This document shows positions 34,878 to 46,797 of a stretch of DNA of 64,000 nt, piece by piece. The stretch covers positions 24,421,060 through 24,485,059 of the forward strand of contig OX442314.1 in the NCBI GenBank assembly GCA_949358305.1, in the 5' to 3' direction. The notes beneath the pieces are model-generated. The model was given only the letters and a program-made list of their open reading frames with translations, was not told the origin of the DNA and made no database searches. Within the stretch, counting starts at the first letter, position 1. The number at the start of each line of letters is the position of its first letter. Source of the DNA: Strigamia acuminata. Taxonomy: Eukaryota > Arthropoda > Chilopoda > Geophilomorpha > Linotaeniidae. The position numbers and the translations under genes are program-made.

Positions 34878-37135
34878 TATGTCCCCTCCCCATTATTAGT
34901 TTCAACTGGAGTCAATTTCAACTGTTTATTTTGTGCGAGCAGTATGGTTGCTAGGGAACCCTAGCAACCCTACATTATTAATGTACAAATATGATGTTAT
35001 TGTTTAGACATAACAATTGTTATAGGCAAGTTGTGTACTAAGAGCAAATAATGGATCTGTTTTCTCTCCGAGTTTCTCTAGTGGTTTTCATAGCAGAAAT
35101 ATTTGAGGCTATAACCTCAAATCCAATCCATGCTGTGGTGTCGGTGAGATCACTGGGGATTTTGAATTATTCCTTTTGATGTTGAATCGCGCAGAGAAAC
35201 TAAAATATTTCAACCACGAGGTCCATTTTTATCAAAATTTAGCCAAAATAAAACAAGTAACAAAGCTTTGCTGCAATTGCAGGACGTTTCCTGTCCTCGG
35301 CGGGCTGCTCTGCATCGCACAGTAAATGTTTGTACAAATGGTAACTAAACTTTGACGCAATGCACATGCTGCATTCAAACAGTCATTTCAACTAAACTTT
35401 ATCCAGTAACCACAAGCACTTAATGTCTTAATTGCAAATGTAAATTTGATCTTCATTTGATCTGACAAGCTTAATTGAAACTTTTCTTAATCTATCTTCA
35501 AAAATGAATAACCGATGTAGTCTGTTGAGGTAGACTCACAGAATTATTCTGCTGATTAAGCTTCGTCGACGTGCAAAATACACTAAGAGACGAGAAGATT
35601 GCCCGGCAGTGTTGGTGACAATTCTTGTCACAACCAGTGACAGACGAGAGCGACATTGCGGGACAGCATCGAGCGAGCGACTAGCGCAACGAGGACCCAA
35701 AGGAGTAAAGTTTGTCGTGTGGTTTCGCCCACAACAGCATCACTCAATTAAATTCTCCAATCTTCATAAACGTGCTCATGCCCAAAGATTAACAGAACCA
35801 GATCACCATTACTTAGCATTTAGCAACATTCTGCCGCTGCTATTCTATTCTCCACACGCTGTTACAGTGCGGAAGAGCAAAATCAAATGATTTGCTTGCT
35901 AGTTCCGAGTAAACAACTACTTGAAACAGTTTCCACTTCAGTCGTATTCATAAAGTCATGTTTAACTTGCAGTTAATTTAGGCGTCATATATCTGGCAGA
36001 AATACGACGACCAGGTTTGAGGTCAAATTTCAGCAATTATTCATCGTGTAATTTATTTGTATTGTCTCACTGAATAAAATATTACACGGTATTGTTATGT
36101 TAAGAGTGATCTTGCGGGCTGAAAAATCCACGAAGCCTAAAATGCACATCCGACGTCATTATCCAACTAGACGAATCGGTCACGCCCTGCTATAAGACCC
36201 CGAGCATGGCCATGCAATTCCAAGCCCAATAGGATCTCGGAAATGGATTAAGTGTTGTATTGTTAAGCGAGAACAAGAGGCTTGCGCGTGTAATTAGACA
36301 ACTAACATGTCAAATTTTTTTTTTAAAAATAAATTTGAACAATTACATTTCCTCTGTCACCAAAGTGATAAATTTAGGAAAAGAGGAGAAAAAAAAATTC
36401 CTTTTCTTTTAAAAAATGTTAAAGCGGCTTTAATTTTCGGTTTTTGGTTTACAAAACGAGTTTCCTGTTTGGTTTTCCGATCAAGATTTTCAGCACGGAT
36501 TAATTCCGACTCGATTATCTGAGTTGTATACGTGACTGGAAATGGAAATAGTAAAATAAAAAGAGAGCAAAAAAATAGTCATGTTGAATTAAGAAAGTTG
36601 AGAGTGGGAGGGAAGCTTGGAGGGGCGGGAAATTTTTATAGAGGTCGGTTTAATTGGTAATTTATAAGGAACGTCGTTGTTGGTGTAATAAGGGACGTTT
36701 CGTTCAGGTTTCCACTTAACCGTCATTTAAAGGTGGCTTCCTCTCTTCTTCCAATTATCTCGTCGAGGAAGGCAAAGAGACAGAACACGAGCGTCATCCT
36801 CTCAAACGACCAGGTCAGCGCAGCGTGAGAAGCTCATCCACCGATCTAATCTGTCGTCTCGACCCCACCCAATATGGCGTTCACGCAATCCTATGATTCC
36901 CAAGCGCCACAAGTGGATCACACATTCATCGATTGAGCAAACTCGAATTCAAATATGAAAAAGGGCGAGTGTACGGTTCAAGGGGCATGGAATTCGAATC
37001 GCGAGTGACGAATTGAAAGCCAAAGTGGGAAATGAAGTCCCGAGTGCTTGCCAAGATTTTTAATTCTTCACGGTCACAACTTTTCAATTCCAACATTTTG
37101 TCTTCTCAAATAAAATCAATTCCTTAGAGAAATAT
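34878..37135. other. Gene-free stretch
   Basis: No coding exon, RNA gene or transposon end is recognised. Confidence 0.45.
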
Positions 37136-37394
37136 ATACCGTATTTTACCGATTAAGAGTCGCCCTCGAATTGTAGCCGCGGCTGAGACACCAAGAATAC
37201 CGTATTTTTGCAAAAGTACGGTATTGTTTCCGTATTTAACCTCACGAACGATGAACTTACGCTTTATTCGTGACGTTCAGACTTCGTTTGAAACATTAAA
37301 CAAATGTAACAAACGAAAAACCGAAATTGTAATTGCTGACAAAAATGGCAGTTTTGAATAAGAACCGCGGCTTTTAATCGATAAAATACAGTAT
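37136..37394. mobile_element. MITE with about 24-bp imperfect TIRs and GC-rich CCGCGG subterminal motif
   Basis: The left terminus, ATACCGTATTTTACCGATTA followed by AGAG, and the inverted right terminus, ATACTGTATTTTATCGATTA followed by AAAG, differ at only a few bases. Both are followed within about 30 bp by GCCGCGG. The interior is about 200 bp with no coding capacity. I could not fix the target duplication, so the superfamily is left open. Confidence 0.65.
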
Positions 37395-37417
37395 TTTACA
37401 ATAATTTCTTTTCACTT

Positions 37418-37443
37418 AATGCATTCCAAAATGTATAGCATTT
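37418..37443 (-). repeat. Dispersed repeat copy (inverse of 31345-31370)
   Basis: Exact reverse complement of 31345-31370. It directly follows the 37136-37394 MITE. Confidence 0.65.
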
Positions 37444-37444
37444 T

Positions 37445-38449
37445 GCCGAATTAAGTGTATTATTTGTACGTTAAATGCAAATTTCATGATACAATGAAAA
37501 AAATGCATTTTGAAAACGCATTCATATTTGAGAAATAATAATATTGGTAATGCATTTCATAATACGTTTTACAAAATTCATAATGTATAATTTTTCAATG
37601 TATTTTTTAACCAAACGGGAATACAATTTTGCAATTTAAATTTTTTCTAAAAAAATTAATTTTTTTCTCGCTTAATTCACATTTTCTGCTTGTTTATGAT
37701 GATGCAACTCAAATCCAAGGATGTCCACATTCCCTAGTGATGTTTTTCTTTCTTTTTTTTTCTTCGAAAGATCTTTCTCATTTTATATAGATGAAATCAT
37801 GAGAGAGAAGTGATGCAACGACTTGTTTATGGATGTTTCAAGGCTCCTAGTTAACGGCCTTTAGGGGATTATTACTCAAATGATCTCGTTTCACATTGGT
37901 ATTAAAGCGCTCCTCTTAATCCATCTCAGTCTCCATACTCGAGTTCGATAATACGGCATTTAAGCTGCACGTAATGATGTGAGGGGTGCGCGCTTTATTA
38001 TTTGCTGACCTCCTTTGGTTTTTTTTTTATCATCACCATAGAAGCCGAACCAAGCCCAACGTTGGTAATATCATTAGATGGGAACCAGTATTAGATGATA
38101 GAAAGGGAATAACAAAAGTGACCAACAGTATTTCTTATCAAAATAAGATACGGAATGCACTTACCTTTCAGGCTTTCACCAATAGATTTTTCCTGCATTT
38201 TCCCAATAACAAAAAAAAAAAAATACAAAACCAAAATAATACAATTTTAAATATATTTTTGGCAAAAACCATGAAATCTATTAGACTGTTGTGAGTTGTG
38301 ACGAGTCTGACGACGACGGGTACATCACAATTTAATGATTGGTCAACATTTCAAAATACGTGACAAAACTAAAAAACCAAAAAATAAAATAAAATAAAAT
38401 TTTCAATTTTTTTTCCAGAGACCTTGAAATACTCCAACGTATTCTTGTA
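37445..38449. other. Gene-free stretch
   Basis: AT-rich; nothing recognised. Confidence 0.45.
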
Positions 38450-38718
38450 CTACGTTTACACGCACCGAATATTTTGAGTGGTGAAAAAATCAAATTATTG
38501 TGTTTACATGCAGAAAATAATTCGCGATCAATGGGGAAGTAAGTGCTGGAAGCGATGCACGCATGCGCAATAAAAATAGTTGGAGTTCGCTCGAATTAAA
38601 CAACCTTCTGCGAGGGATTATTCACCACTCGAATAATCCTTGTCATCCCTGTTTACACGACAGTTGTGCACACGGAATATTTCATCTCGCTCGAAATATT
38701 CCGTGCATGTAAACATAG
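38450..38718. mobile_element. MITE with about 30-bp TIRs and TA target duplication (269 bp)
   Basis: The left end, CTACGTTTACACGCACCGAA followed by TATTT, and the inverted right end, CTATGTTTACATGCACGGAA followed by TATTT, differ at three positions. TA flanks both sides (38448-38449 and 38719-38720). A further internal inverted pair of the CGGAATATTTC word sits near 38675-38705. No coding region is present. Confidence 0.8.
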
Positions 38719-38720
38719 TA

Positions 38721-41223
38721 AAAGAAACTCACTTTCCAAACGGATAATAACTAAATACACAGATAGACGACTGTTGAAAGTGCGATTTGAACTAGTTAAA
38801 ACGACAAAAAAGCGAAAAAATGCAATCTTTAAACATTCTATGCATGAAGGCAACTGCTAGCAGTCCAAGTTGAGACCGTCCTCGACTGAATACCAAATTG
38901 GCAGATCGGTCCCAAGGATTCGATACCAAAGACACCAAGTGCGATAGTGAAGCCAAAAACCCTTACGGCATTAGAAATGCCATCCTAAGTGGACGTCCAC
39001 CACGCTCTAATGGCGCCAGCCTCTACCCTACTCCACTAGATGCATTCCTGATTAACTCGTCTCTACCTGAATTATTCATATCAAACTCCGTTGCCAAAGA
39101 CCATGGGCGCCCTTCATATCTTTTATTGGACGTACGACACCGCAATACCAAAGCGTACAAAAATTGCTCGCCTCTCGTAGACCAACAAATTTTTGTAATA
39201 AAAACGCGAGTGGATTTAGATTGACGTTTTGCAGTTTAACTCGTTTACCCCAAAGCTTGCGCGGTTTTGCTTTCCATGTCGGCATTGAGAATTTCAATCG
39301 ACTCCGAATATTGTGTAGAAAGGAAAATAAATTTCGCGGCCGATGATACACTTTTTCCTCGAGGAGAATGCCGAATGCAAATCGGCTCCCGGAATAAAAA
39401 AAAAATAAAAAAGAAGGACCGAGATGGCCAATTTGAATGGAAAACGATCATTCTTCTCTTTCCCCGCTTGCTGCAAAAATGGGAAGACTTAAGATTTACT
39501 TGTCCGAGTATGTTATTGTGCTACACATTTCCTTTAAATTTCGAGAAAATTGATTATTTCAAATTGTATTTTTTTTATTCACTTCAAATTTCATTTAAAA
39601 AAAAAATTTTTATTGGCTTCTTTAATATTTATATCCAATAACATTAACATCGCAAAGTCAAATTGTTTGCACATTAAATATGGAGTGTTTAACTCCATTG
39701 GTCAAATCTTGAATTTTTATTAATGTGAATGACGCGCAAGCGTATGTTAATTTTTGTTAATAAAACCAGTTATGTTAATTCCGTAACAAGAATGGCTGAA
39801 TCTTTTAGATTCTGATCGCAATCTTCAGCAATCGAGACTACAAAACAGAATAAAATATTTGTTATTTTTCACTTTTCCCCCGACGTCTCGCAGCCCCTGA
39901 TGCCACATGGGGCACTTCTCCTACAAATCCCCTCCTGCCCAAGAAGCATCTGTGTACGCTCAAAGATGCTCAGATTTGCATCGCCACAAATCAATTCTGT
40001 AGTACGATGTGTTACAAACATACAGCAGTACCTGAAGTAGTGCTTTAACAAGTGCACAGCCATTTTGGCTGTGTCCAAAAATTGTCTTTTATTTTTACAT
40101 AAAACTTAAATTTCTAAAAAAAAATTACCAAAAATCGATGAATAACTAAAAATATTCCCCCCACCACATTTCCTATCTCTGAAACCTTAAAATGGAAAAA
40201 TATGGCAAGCCTAATGGAAATGTTCAGAAACCCGAACAGTAATAAACATTTGGCGCAACATTTTTTTTTAAAGCATCAGCACAAGCATCGTTAATATGAA
40301 AATAAAACCCCACATTAACTACCGATATCGACCTTTTTTTAAAAATAAAATTTCCTGTCACGTTTAGACTTAAAACTCGTTTTGCATTTTTTCCACGACA
40401 TTCCCCAGCTAACATGATTAGCAGTTGCACTAACGAAACCACCAGGGTGACTTCCTACCCTCCGAGAAATCACATTAATAATGAAACCTTGCAGTCATGG
40501 CCCAGCATTAGGAACTTCCCAGCGCGCGACCCTCGACGGAATACACGAGACGAATTTTACGGATATACCGTGTTAAGTGGATTCGTAAAGTGTACTGATG
40601 TATTTTTGATGAATCTGATTGCAGTCCGTACACACATGAATAATGCATCAACAACCCAATTCTAGCTTGTTCCTGACACTTCGATTGAAAGTCTCTTAGG
40701 ATTTTTTTTAAAAATATATAAAAACAACAAAAACCTTGGCGTCTTTAAAACGGTCTTGAAACTACTGATGTACGATCGTCGTTATGTTTTATGGCCGCTT
40801 GTTTACACGGGACTCATAGCACGAGATAAAGAGCGTGTATACCTGTACCGTACATCTTTCCAAGAGGAGTCTTGACTTCTTGTTTGACGTTATCTCAAAG
40901 CAAATAGTTCACGACTAGTTGCAGAAAAGGTTCCGTTGTCAAGCTGTACCCATCATTTAGTGTAAGTAACGTTTCTAATTAAAGACGACTAACTTGTAAG
41001 TTGTAAACACATGCCAAGTAAGTGAGCCCATTAAAGACTGCAGATCAGACCACGGCCAAGCAAGACAGCACAAAACAGAAAACATTTCTTCAAATTGGTG
41101 CTTGATTTCCAGTTTGTTTGTTGTTCCGGACGTTGGGACGAGGGTTGTCGACATCCTGCAAAAGTGACATCCCCAGCACAAATTAGAAGAATACACAGAT
41201 GCGAAAACTCGCCCTAATGATAG
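38721..41223. other. Gene-free stretch
   Basis: A 108-codon frame at 38898-39224 (+) begins at TTG and resembles nothing I know. No transposon ends are recognised. Confidence 0.4.
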
Positions 41224-41581
41224 TGATCGGGAGAAAAACAGCGCACCAAGCAGGCGATTTGCAAAACACGAACCCCGACATGTTATTGGCAGAGGTTAGC
41301 TTTCTGCAGCCAACAAAACCAAACTTTGTCAAAGTAAAAATCTTTTAAAAATCTTAATTTCAATAACACAAAATATTTTTTTATTGAAGCAATGGTTGTG
41401 CTTACATAAAACAAAAGAATAAACCAGTTTTGATTATCAAAATGATGATTTTTAAAAGATTTTTACTTCAAGGAGTTTGGTTTTGTTGGTAGCAATAAGC
41501 TAACCTCTGTCGGCCAATAACAAACCCTGGTTCGTCTGTTTTGCAAATCGCCTGCTTGGTGCGCTGTTTTTCTCCAATCAC
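41224..41581. mobile_element. Long-TIR foldback MITE, arms about 120 bp
   Basis: From GGAGAAAAACAGCGCACCAA through GCAGGCGATTTGCAAAACA and AGGTTAGCTT to AAAAATCTTTTAAAAATC, the left arm recurs inverted on the right with scattered differences. The outer TGATCGG / TGATTGG extends the pairing. The exact limits and target duplication are unclear. The centre is about 110 bp of AT-rich DNA. Confidence 0.8.
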
Positions 41582-41961
41582 GCTGAGAACAAAGGATTTC
41601 ACCGAAGTTGTCATATCTGTGTATTCCTCTAATACGTGGTCAGGTGTCTGCTTATTGTCTTGTGTTGGGGGCAGTTTGAAATATCGCAGGTCGAATTTAT
41701 GATTTGTATATTTGAAAACTGATTATATTTACTGTTTTTGCTGAATTGGCTGCTGCTGAAAATAAAACATGCTTTAAGGTTGAAAAACAAGTTTATTGTG
41801 TCTATTTTGGGGTCTACAAAACTAAAAACAGGCTAAACAAGGTCAAACTCCACATCTGGACACAGGTCACTCCATCATAAAAGTGTCCCCTAAATGTTGA
41901 CCTCTCTCTTGTTGCTATCCGATCCCACCCCTCTCTAACTCAAAACTCCAGTTTTCACAGA

Positions 41962-42096
41962 CAATGGCGAGGCATAGATAGATTTTTGGCGCCCTTGACA
42001 AATTTGCTTTGGACCTTTTTTAATCATTTGCATGTTAGGGATGGATTAGTGGCACCCTCGGCAATGCCCCACTGCCAAGCCAATCCTACGCCACAA
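41962..42096. mobile_element. Possible degenerate hAT-like MITE
   Basis: CAATGGCGAGGCATAG at the left and CCTACGCCAC at the right resemble diverged CAGTGGCGTAGG-type hAT termini. The interior has GGCGCCCTTGACAAA and GGCACCCTCGGCAATGCCCC. No clear 8-bp duplication remains. Confidence 0.35.
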
Positions 42097-43338
42097 AATT
42101 AGCTGTCTAAAGATGAATTATTTAATTCTGACATTTTTCATTTTTAAAATGAGCAAAATAACCCAAGGATGAAAATGAATTTTTAACCTGAGTTATATTT
42201 TATCGCAAATTGCAGCAACTTACGGTTTAAAACGTCTAAATTACGAAGAAAACATGTTTAAATTTTCATTCGGTGCGTTCAATTTGTAAAAGGAGAAGTC
42301 ATTTCTTTTTTGTCTTCCTTCTTCATACGTCATTTATGAATGAATGCATTAATTTGACAACCAAATGCGCATTAGTAACTTTGGATAATTTCCAAAATGA
42401 CCGTTGATCTCACTCGAAAAAATAAACAACTATGCATGCACAATGCATAATGATGATAAGAAGGTCAAACTCGTGCTTTATGCACATGTGAAGCATGTCT
42501 TGTATAAGTCATGACAAAAATTTCGTCACCGTAACCTTCTAACTTATTAGACATTTAACAAAAATAAGTCACTTATCTTCCCTTACATTTCCAAAACTAA
42601 ACTCTATTTTTATTGTTTTGTTTTGTTCCTTCAAATGAATTACAAAATCTACTTTAACCCCCCAACCATTTATTTTTTAGCATTTACTCAGAGAAACTCT
42701 ACCTTTTCTTTGGCCAACTATTCTGTGCACAACTCGTAATTACATCTTTGGGGTTACCCTCTTGTTACTTTTCTATTACATCTCTTTGTCTTGCAGTTTT
42801 TTTCTTTTTTAAAGTCAACCCGTTCATCTCTGTACTTCTCTATTCTAAATTAGGTTGTTGTTTGCTCCTAGGCCATGTCAATTGTTCTTAGTCTTGTTGT
42901 CATTTATTAGCTGTAAAAGAGCTAAATGTAATTGTCACAAGTACGGTAAATAACCTTCGGCTTGTCACATATATCATATAGTTGCTGATGGCAATACACA
43001 ATCTATCTATTTATCTACTGATGAACATCCTCCATTACAGAAGCAATTTCTGTTTCTCCATTTGGCCCAACAATTAAATTGCATTGCTAGATATTTTGCT
43101 GATGCAATTAAAATAGCAATGCCATTAGTTATATTTGTTTTGCTTCTTTTTAATAACATCAAACTACACTATCTGCATTTGAAAACTCATTCAGACTACA
43201 CAGCATTTTTAAACAACATTTTAAACGGCTTTACCAAAGATTTGTCTCGATATAGTCTGTTTTAGTTGCAGCGGACGTGCCCACAAAAAAATATTGGGAT
43301 ACATACGTGAGATCCAAAACCTTGGTTTGAACATGATA
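42097..43338. other. Gene-free stretch
   Basis: AT-rich, with a T- and C-rich part near 42600-42850. No gene is recognised. Confidence 0.4.
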
Positions 43339-43768
43339 TATACTCGAGTTGCACTCAAAAAGGCACCTCACAATGTGTACTCCCATTGGTCGAGCCAGTT
43401 TACTACTAACTCCAGACTGTATACTACTACTAGGAGAAGTAGTTTAGATTTTTATTTATTGTTGTGATTGTTATGACTAGTTTAGTTAATGTTATTTTGA
43501 TTTTATTTAATAAAAAATCTTATTTCCATCATTAAAATGAAGTTTTACACATTAAAAAATGTCAAACTCATGTTTGTTGTGTTTATTGATTACATCGTCT
43601 GGAAGTTTGAATTTTAGGCTGTTGCCTAGGCAATCGATTACAATGTCTGTACATTGTAATGCATTTCTGATGTTTGGGTCTACTTTTCCGGATCACTACA
43701 CCAGTAAACTGGCTCGACCAATGGGAGTACAGATTGTGAGGTGCCTTTTTGAGTGCAACTCGAGTATA
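43339..43768. mobile_element. MITE with about 70-bp near-identical TIRs (430 bp)
   Basis: TATACTCGAGTTGCACTCAA at the left continues through AAAGGCACCTCACAAT and TGGTCGAGCCAGTTTACT. The same sequence closes the element in reverse, with one difference in the first 60 bp. The outermost TATA makes a TA or TATA duplication possible. The interior is AT-rich and non-coding. The high TIR identity suggests fairly recent activity. Confidence 0.85.
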
Positions 43769-45769
43769 CATTTATAAACGTGCCTTACTAAATAAGTTTA
43801 GTTTACTAATTTAATTAAATATGAAGTTAGCTCTTTATGTATTAAATATTAAATAAATAAAAAATAGTTATTTCGCAAGATTGAAAAGTCTTCATGGTTT
43901 GTCGTTGCCGTCTTCAAAGAAAATATGGCACATAATAATTCACAACGAGTCGCAATCCTTGCAAACCCATTTACTTGCAGATGAGTTCGGCAAAGGTTGC
44001 GACTCATCATTCTGAGTTATAAGCCACATTTCATTCGTATTGAAAGTTCCTCACAAAGAACTTAGGTTTATTATAAAAACGTTTCAGTCTCTATCTAGAG
44101 ACTTCATCAAAAAGCACACAAACCTTGTCAATCTTGTGAAATAACTGTTTTTTCTGCCTTTAGCAGCCATGACCATGCGAAGTGTCAAAATACAAAATAC
44201 CCCGTTCACAATTCAAATTTTTGAACTGTATTATCATAACCAGTCCACCATTGCCATCAGATTTTCCTCTGCAAACATCCAGCCAATCATTATTGATATA
44301 TTTTTTTTCCATTACGATGTCAAAAGACCCCACGACAAGATCTTACCCACATGACAACCGAGCACGACTGATTAATAATTGCTGTCCATCAGTTGTGATC
44401 TTAAATTGACAAGAAAATAAAAAAATTAAATACAGCCTACAGTTTTTTTGAACAAAACCTACAAGTGTTCATAAACTTTTAGACAACAACAACAACAAAA
44501 AAAAAATTAAAACCGAAAAAAAATTAAAAGAATTCAATTCCCTCGAGCTCTCGAAAAAATAAATGATCATAAGTTATCCTCGTGTATGAAGAAATCGAAA
44601 CATAAGTCACGAGTCAGCGGCAGTGACAAACGGTAGAGAGGAAAAGAGGAGAAGCGCTGTTGGTCTGGGTGCAACTGCAAACATCGTTAAAAGATTAAAG
44701 AAGAAAACGAACGTTTGTCCAGTGTAGATTAGCCGCAATTGCACGTCACAGTGACGGACGACGAGGACCCAACTTTTAAATTAGTCAAACCGAATCTATC
44801 TGAAAACACTCACACACGTACAAGCTCTTATTAATTGATGCACACTGTGTGCACGTGCATTTGAACGGTACGTTTGAGGTTAGTCCATGCATTCGTAACG
44901 CGCTAATTATTCGCTAGAGATTGGCACGTCGAACTTACACTCCACATGTTGCTTTACACGTACTCTGTCACACTTAACTTTCTTCCGGTCGCCCGTGACA
45001 CTTGAAATCGAGGATTTTGATGTCATTTCGATTAGCGCCAACTTCGTACGCTTCAGAGCTCAAAGCGTCAAATCTAATACACGACTATATTAATAAATTG
45101 TAAGGAAATAAATCGACTTTGTTAAATCGACTTTGTTAAATCGAATTTTTTATTTTCGTTTTTACTTTTGTTTCATTACTTTTTTTTTAAATTAAATAAA
45201 AGCACATTGTAAAAAAAAAAAAGGAAAATGATTAATTAGTCTTGGGTTTAAGGGAATTGTGCTAAACATCCCCAGATATTTCTCTCGTTACTCAATATTT
45301 TTCTCCACATGATAAAGCATTAAAACTTAATAAATTCGCAAAGTTTTACATTGCACTTTGGGAATTAGGAAATGAGAATAAAAGTAAAATCCACTTTATG
45401 TAATATTTAATAAAAATAATCGACATACGAGCGTAATTATTCACATGAAACTAAACCCACATTTGAACCAAACATAACTGGTTTCCACATTATATGAAAA
45501 ATCCAGAATCGTCGTGAAATCTTGACAAAGTGATACGACTTTCGACTAGCTAAGCTATATAATAACTTAATTCCTCTAGCTTGCAAATTTTTTAAACTAG
45601 CATAACTCGAGCTGTAAGTATTCCCACTCCTGCAGTAGTTATGATTTAATCTTATCTTACTTAGTGCGAAGTATTAAAGTGTCATTGAGCCAAATTAACA
45701 TTTTAAAACCACGCTATAATACTACCTTAATAAAATTTAACACAAATACAGTCAAATGATGGTAAACAA
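43769..45769. other. Gene-free stretch
   Basis: No coding region, RNA gene or transposon end is recognised. Confidence 0.4.
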
Positions 45770-45935
45770 CAGTGCTGGACTGGCCCGGCGGGCTACCGGG
45801 AGTTTCCCGGTGGCCTGTGGCCTGGTGGCCCGGTGATGAGCCCACTGTGGACCGTCCCTGGCACACTGTAGCCTGTGCTTGTGGCCCTACCCATCTAGAT
45901 TTCCCGGTACTAAATTTGTACCCAGTCCAGCCCTG
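45770..45935. mobile_element. hAT-like MITE (166 bp)
   Basis: It begins CAGTGCTGGACTGG and ends CCAGTCCAGCCCTG, imperfect 14-bp inverted termini of hAT type. It is unusually GC-rich inside (CCCGGCGGGC, GTGGCCTGTGGCCTGGTGGCC). The flanks share AAACAAC, offset by about one base from the expected duplication, so the 8-bp site is imperfect. Confidence 0.7.
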
Positions 45936-45944
45936 GAAACAACC

Positions 45945-45976
45945 ACAGTTTGCGCCCGGTATCTTGATGCCAAATT
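45945..45976. mobile_element. Terminal fragment of family-B MITE
   Basis: ACAGTTTGCGCCCGGTATCT followed by TGATGCCAAATT matches the left terminus at 22889. The rest of the element is missing. It lies 9 bp beyond the hAT-like MITE. Confidence 0.7.
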
Positions 45977-46102
45977 CAAACACTAAATTCCATTTTTTGC
46001 ACACGAAAAGGTGAATATTGAAGAAAAGTCACTTTCCTTACTTTCCATCCTTTTAGAAAGCCGAAGTGATGCTTTTTACGTCATAATTAAAGAAAATCAG
46101 CC

Positions 46103-46449
46103 TTGGAAAGTGACTTTCAAGAAAGTCGGTCGAGACTTTTAGGAGCCTCCTTTAGGAGCCTCCTGTATGCCTCTAACATTCTGATGCTTCTTTGCTTGAG
46201 ACTTCCTTCCCTACGTCCTACTCGTTCCGTTGCTCACATTTTTGTTGCTGGTGATTTTAGTTTGCCTATGGGCCGCATAATGGACAGTTGTAACTGTTAC
46301 TTGTCTGAGGAAGATATTTTTTCTTGTTCTCTGCGTGATGTGCATTTGTGTTTGGCGAATGCAGTGAGTGAATAAGTGTTTTTCCTAATTATGATGTGCG
46401 TTGTTTATTTATTTTTTTGTCCTTTTGTATGTGGGGTGTCCCTCCTTGT
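46103..46449 (+). mobile_element. LINE fragment, endonuclease remnant joined to 3' end (upstream part)
   Basis: A plus-strand frame contains HIFVAGDFSLP, the typical GDFNLP core of LINE apurinic-type endonucleases, preceded by a frameshifted LYASN / SLRPTRS segment. What follows has no reverse transcriptase and runs into a 3' UTR-like tail, so the copy is internally deleted and mutated. The BEL/Pao element is inserted in this tail; the remainder resumes at 52348. Confidence 0.55.
46445..46449. other. BEL/Pao target-site duplication, left copy
   Basis: CTTGT directly before the 5' LTR. Repeated exactly at 52343-52347. Confidence 0.92.
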
Positions 46450-46748
46450 TGTGGAAACTGGCGGTTTCCAAAGTGAACCAGTTTAATTATGTCTTTTAAC
46501 ACCGTGGCGCAAGTGAAAAAAGCTCACTTGTGACCCGGATCTGTATTCTTGGAATTTAAGGATTAGCTTAATCCTTTTGTGTTATATACCTAAAAATTTG
46601 AATAAAATTACACTGTCTTTTCAAATGTAACCTTGTCTACATCGTTCTTTGAGTTTGCAACAACCTTCGATCCGAATCCGACTCCATCCGTAGTTTTAAT
46701 AAGTTTAAAGAGTGTTTCACTTATACAAGTTGCTCGTGCAACGTTACA
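46450..46748 (+). repeat. 5' LTR
   Basis: Starts TGTGGAAACTGGCGG and ends GCAACGTTACA. A TATA-like GTTATATACC at 46581-46590 and an AATAAA at 46601-46606 mark a plausible promoter and polyadenylation signal. CAAGTGA...TCACTTG forms a small hairpin near 46512. Confidence 0.95.
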
Positions 46749-46766
46749 TGGTGCCGAAACCCGGGA
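46749..46766 (+). promoter_or_regulatory. Primer binding site for tRNA-Phe
   Basis: TGGTGCCGAAACCCGGGA begins immediately after the LTR and is, over 18 bases, the complement of the 3' end of metazoan tRNA-Phe(GAA) (…TCCCGGGTTTCGGCACCA). The tRNA identification is from knowledge of the conserved tRNA-Phe acceptor end. Confidence 0.85.
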
Positions 46767-46797
46767 AACATTTTTGAAAACGAACCAGAACGCGAAA

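Noticed and set aside
46633-46797. Upstream extension of the BEL/Pao frame into the LTR
   Set aside because: It begins only at TTG, lies inside the LTR and across the primer site. The first in-frame ATG is at 46798.
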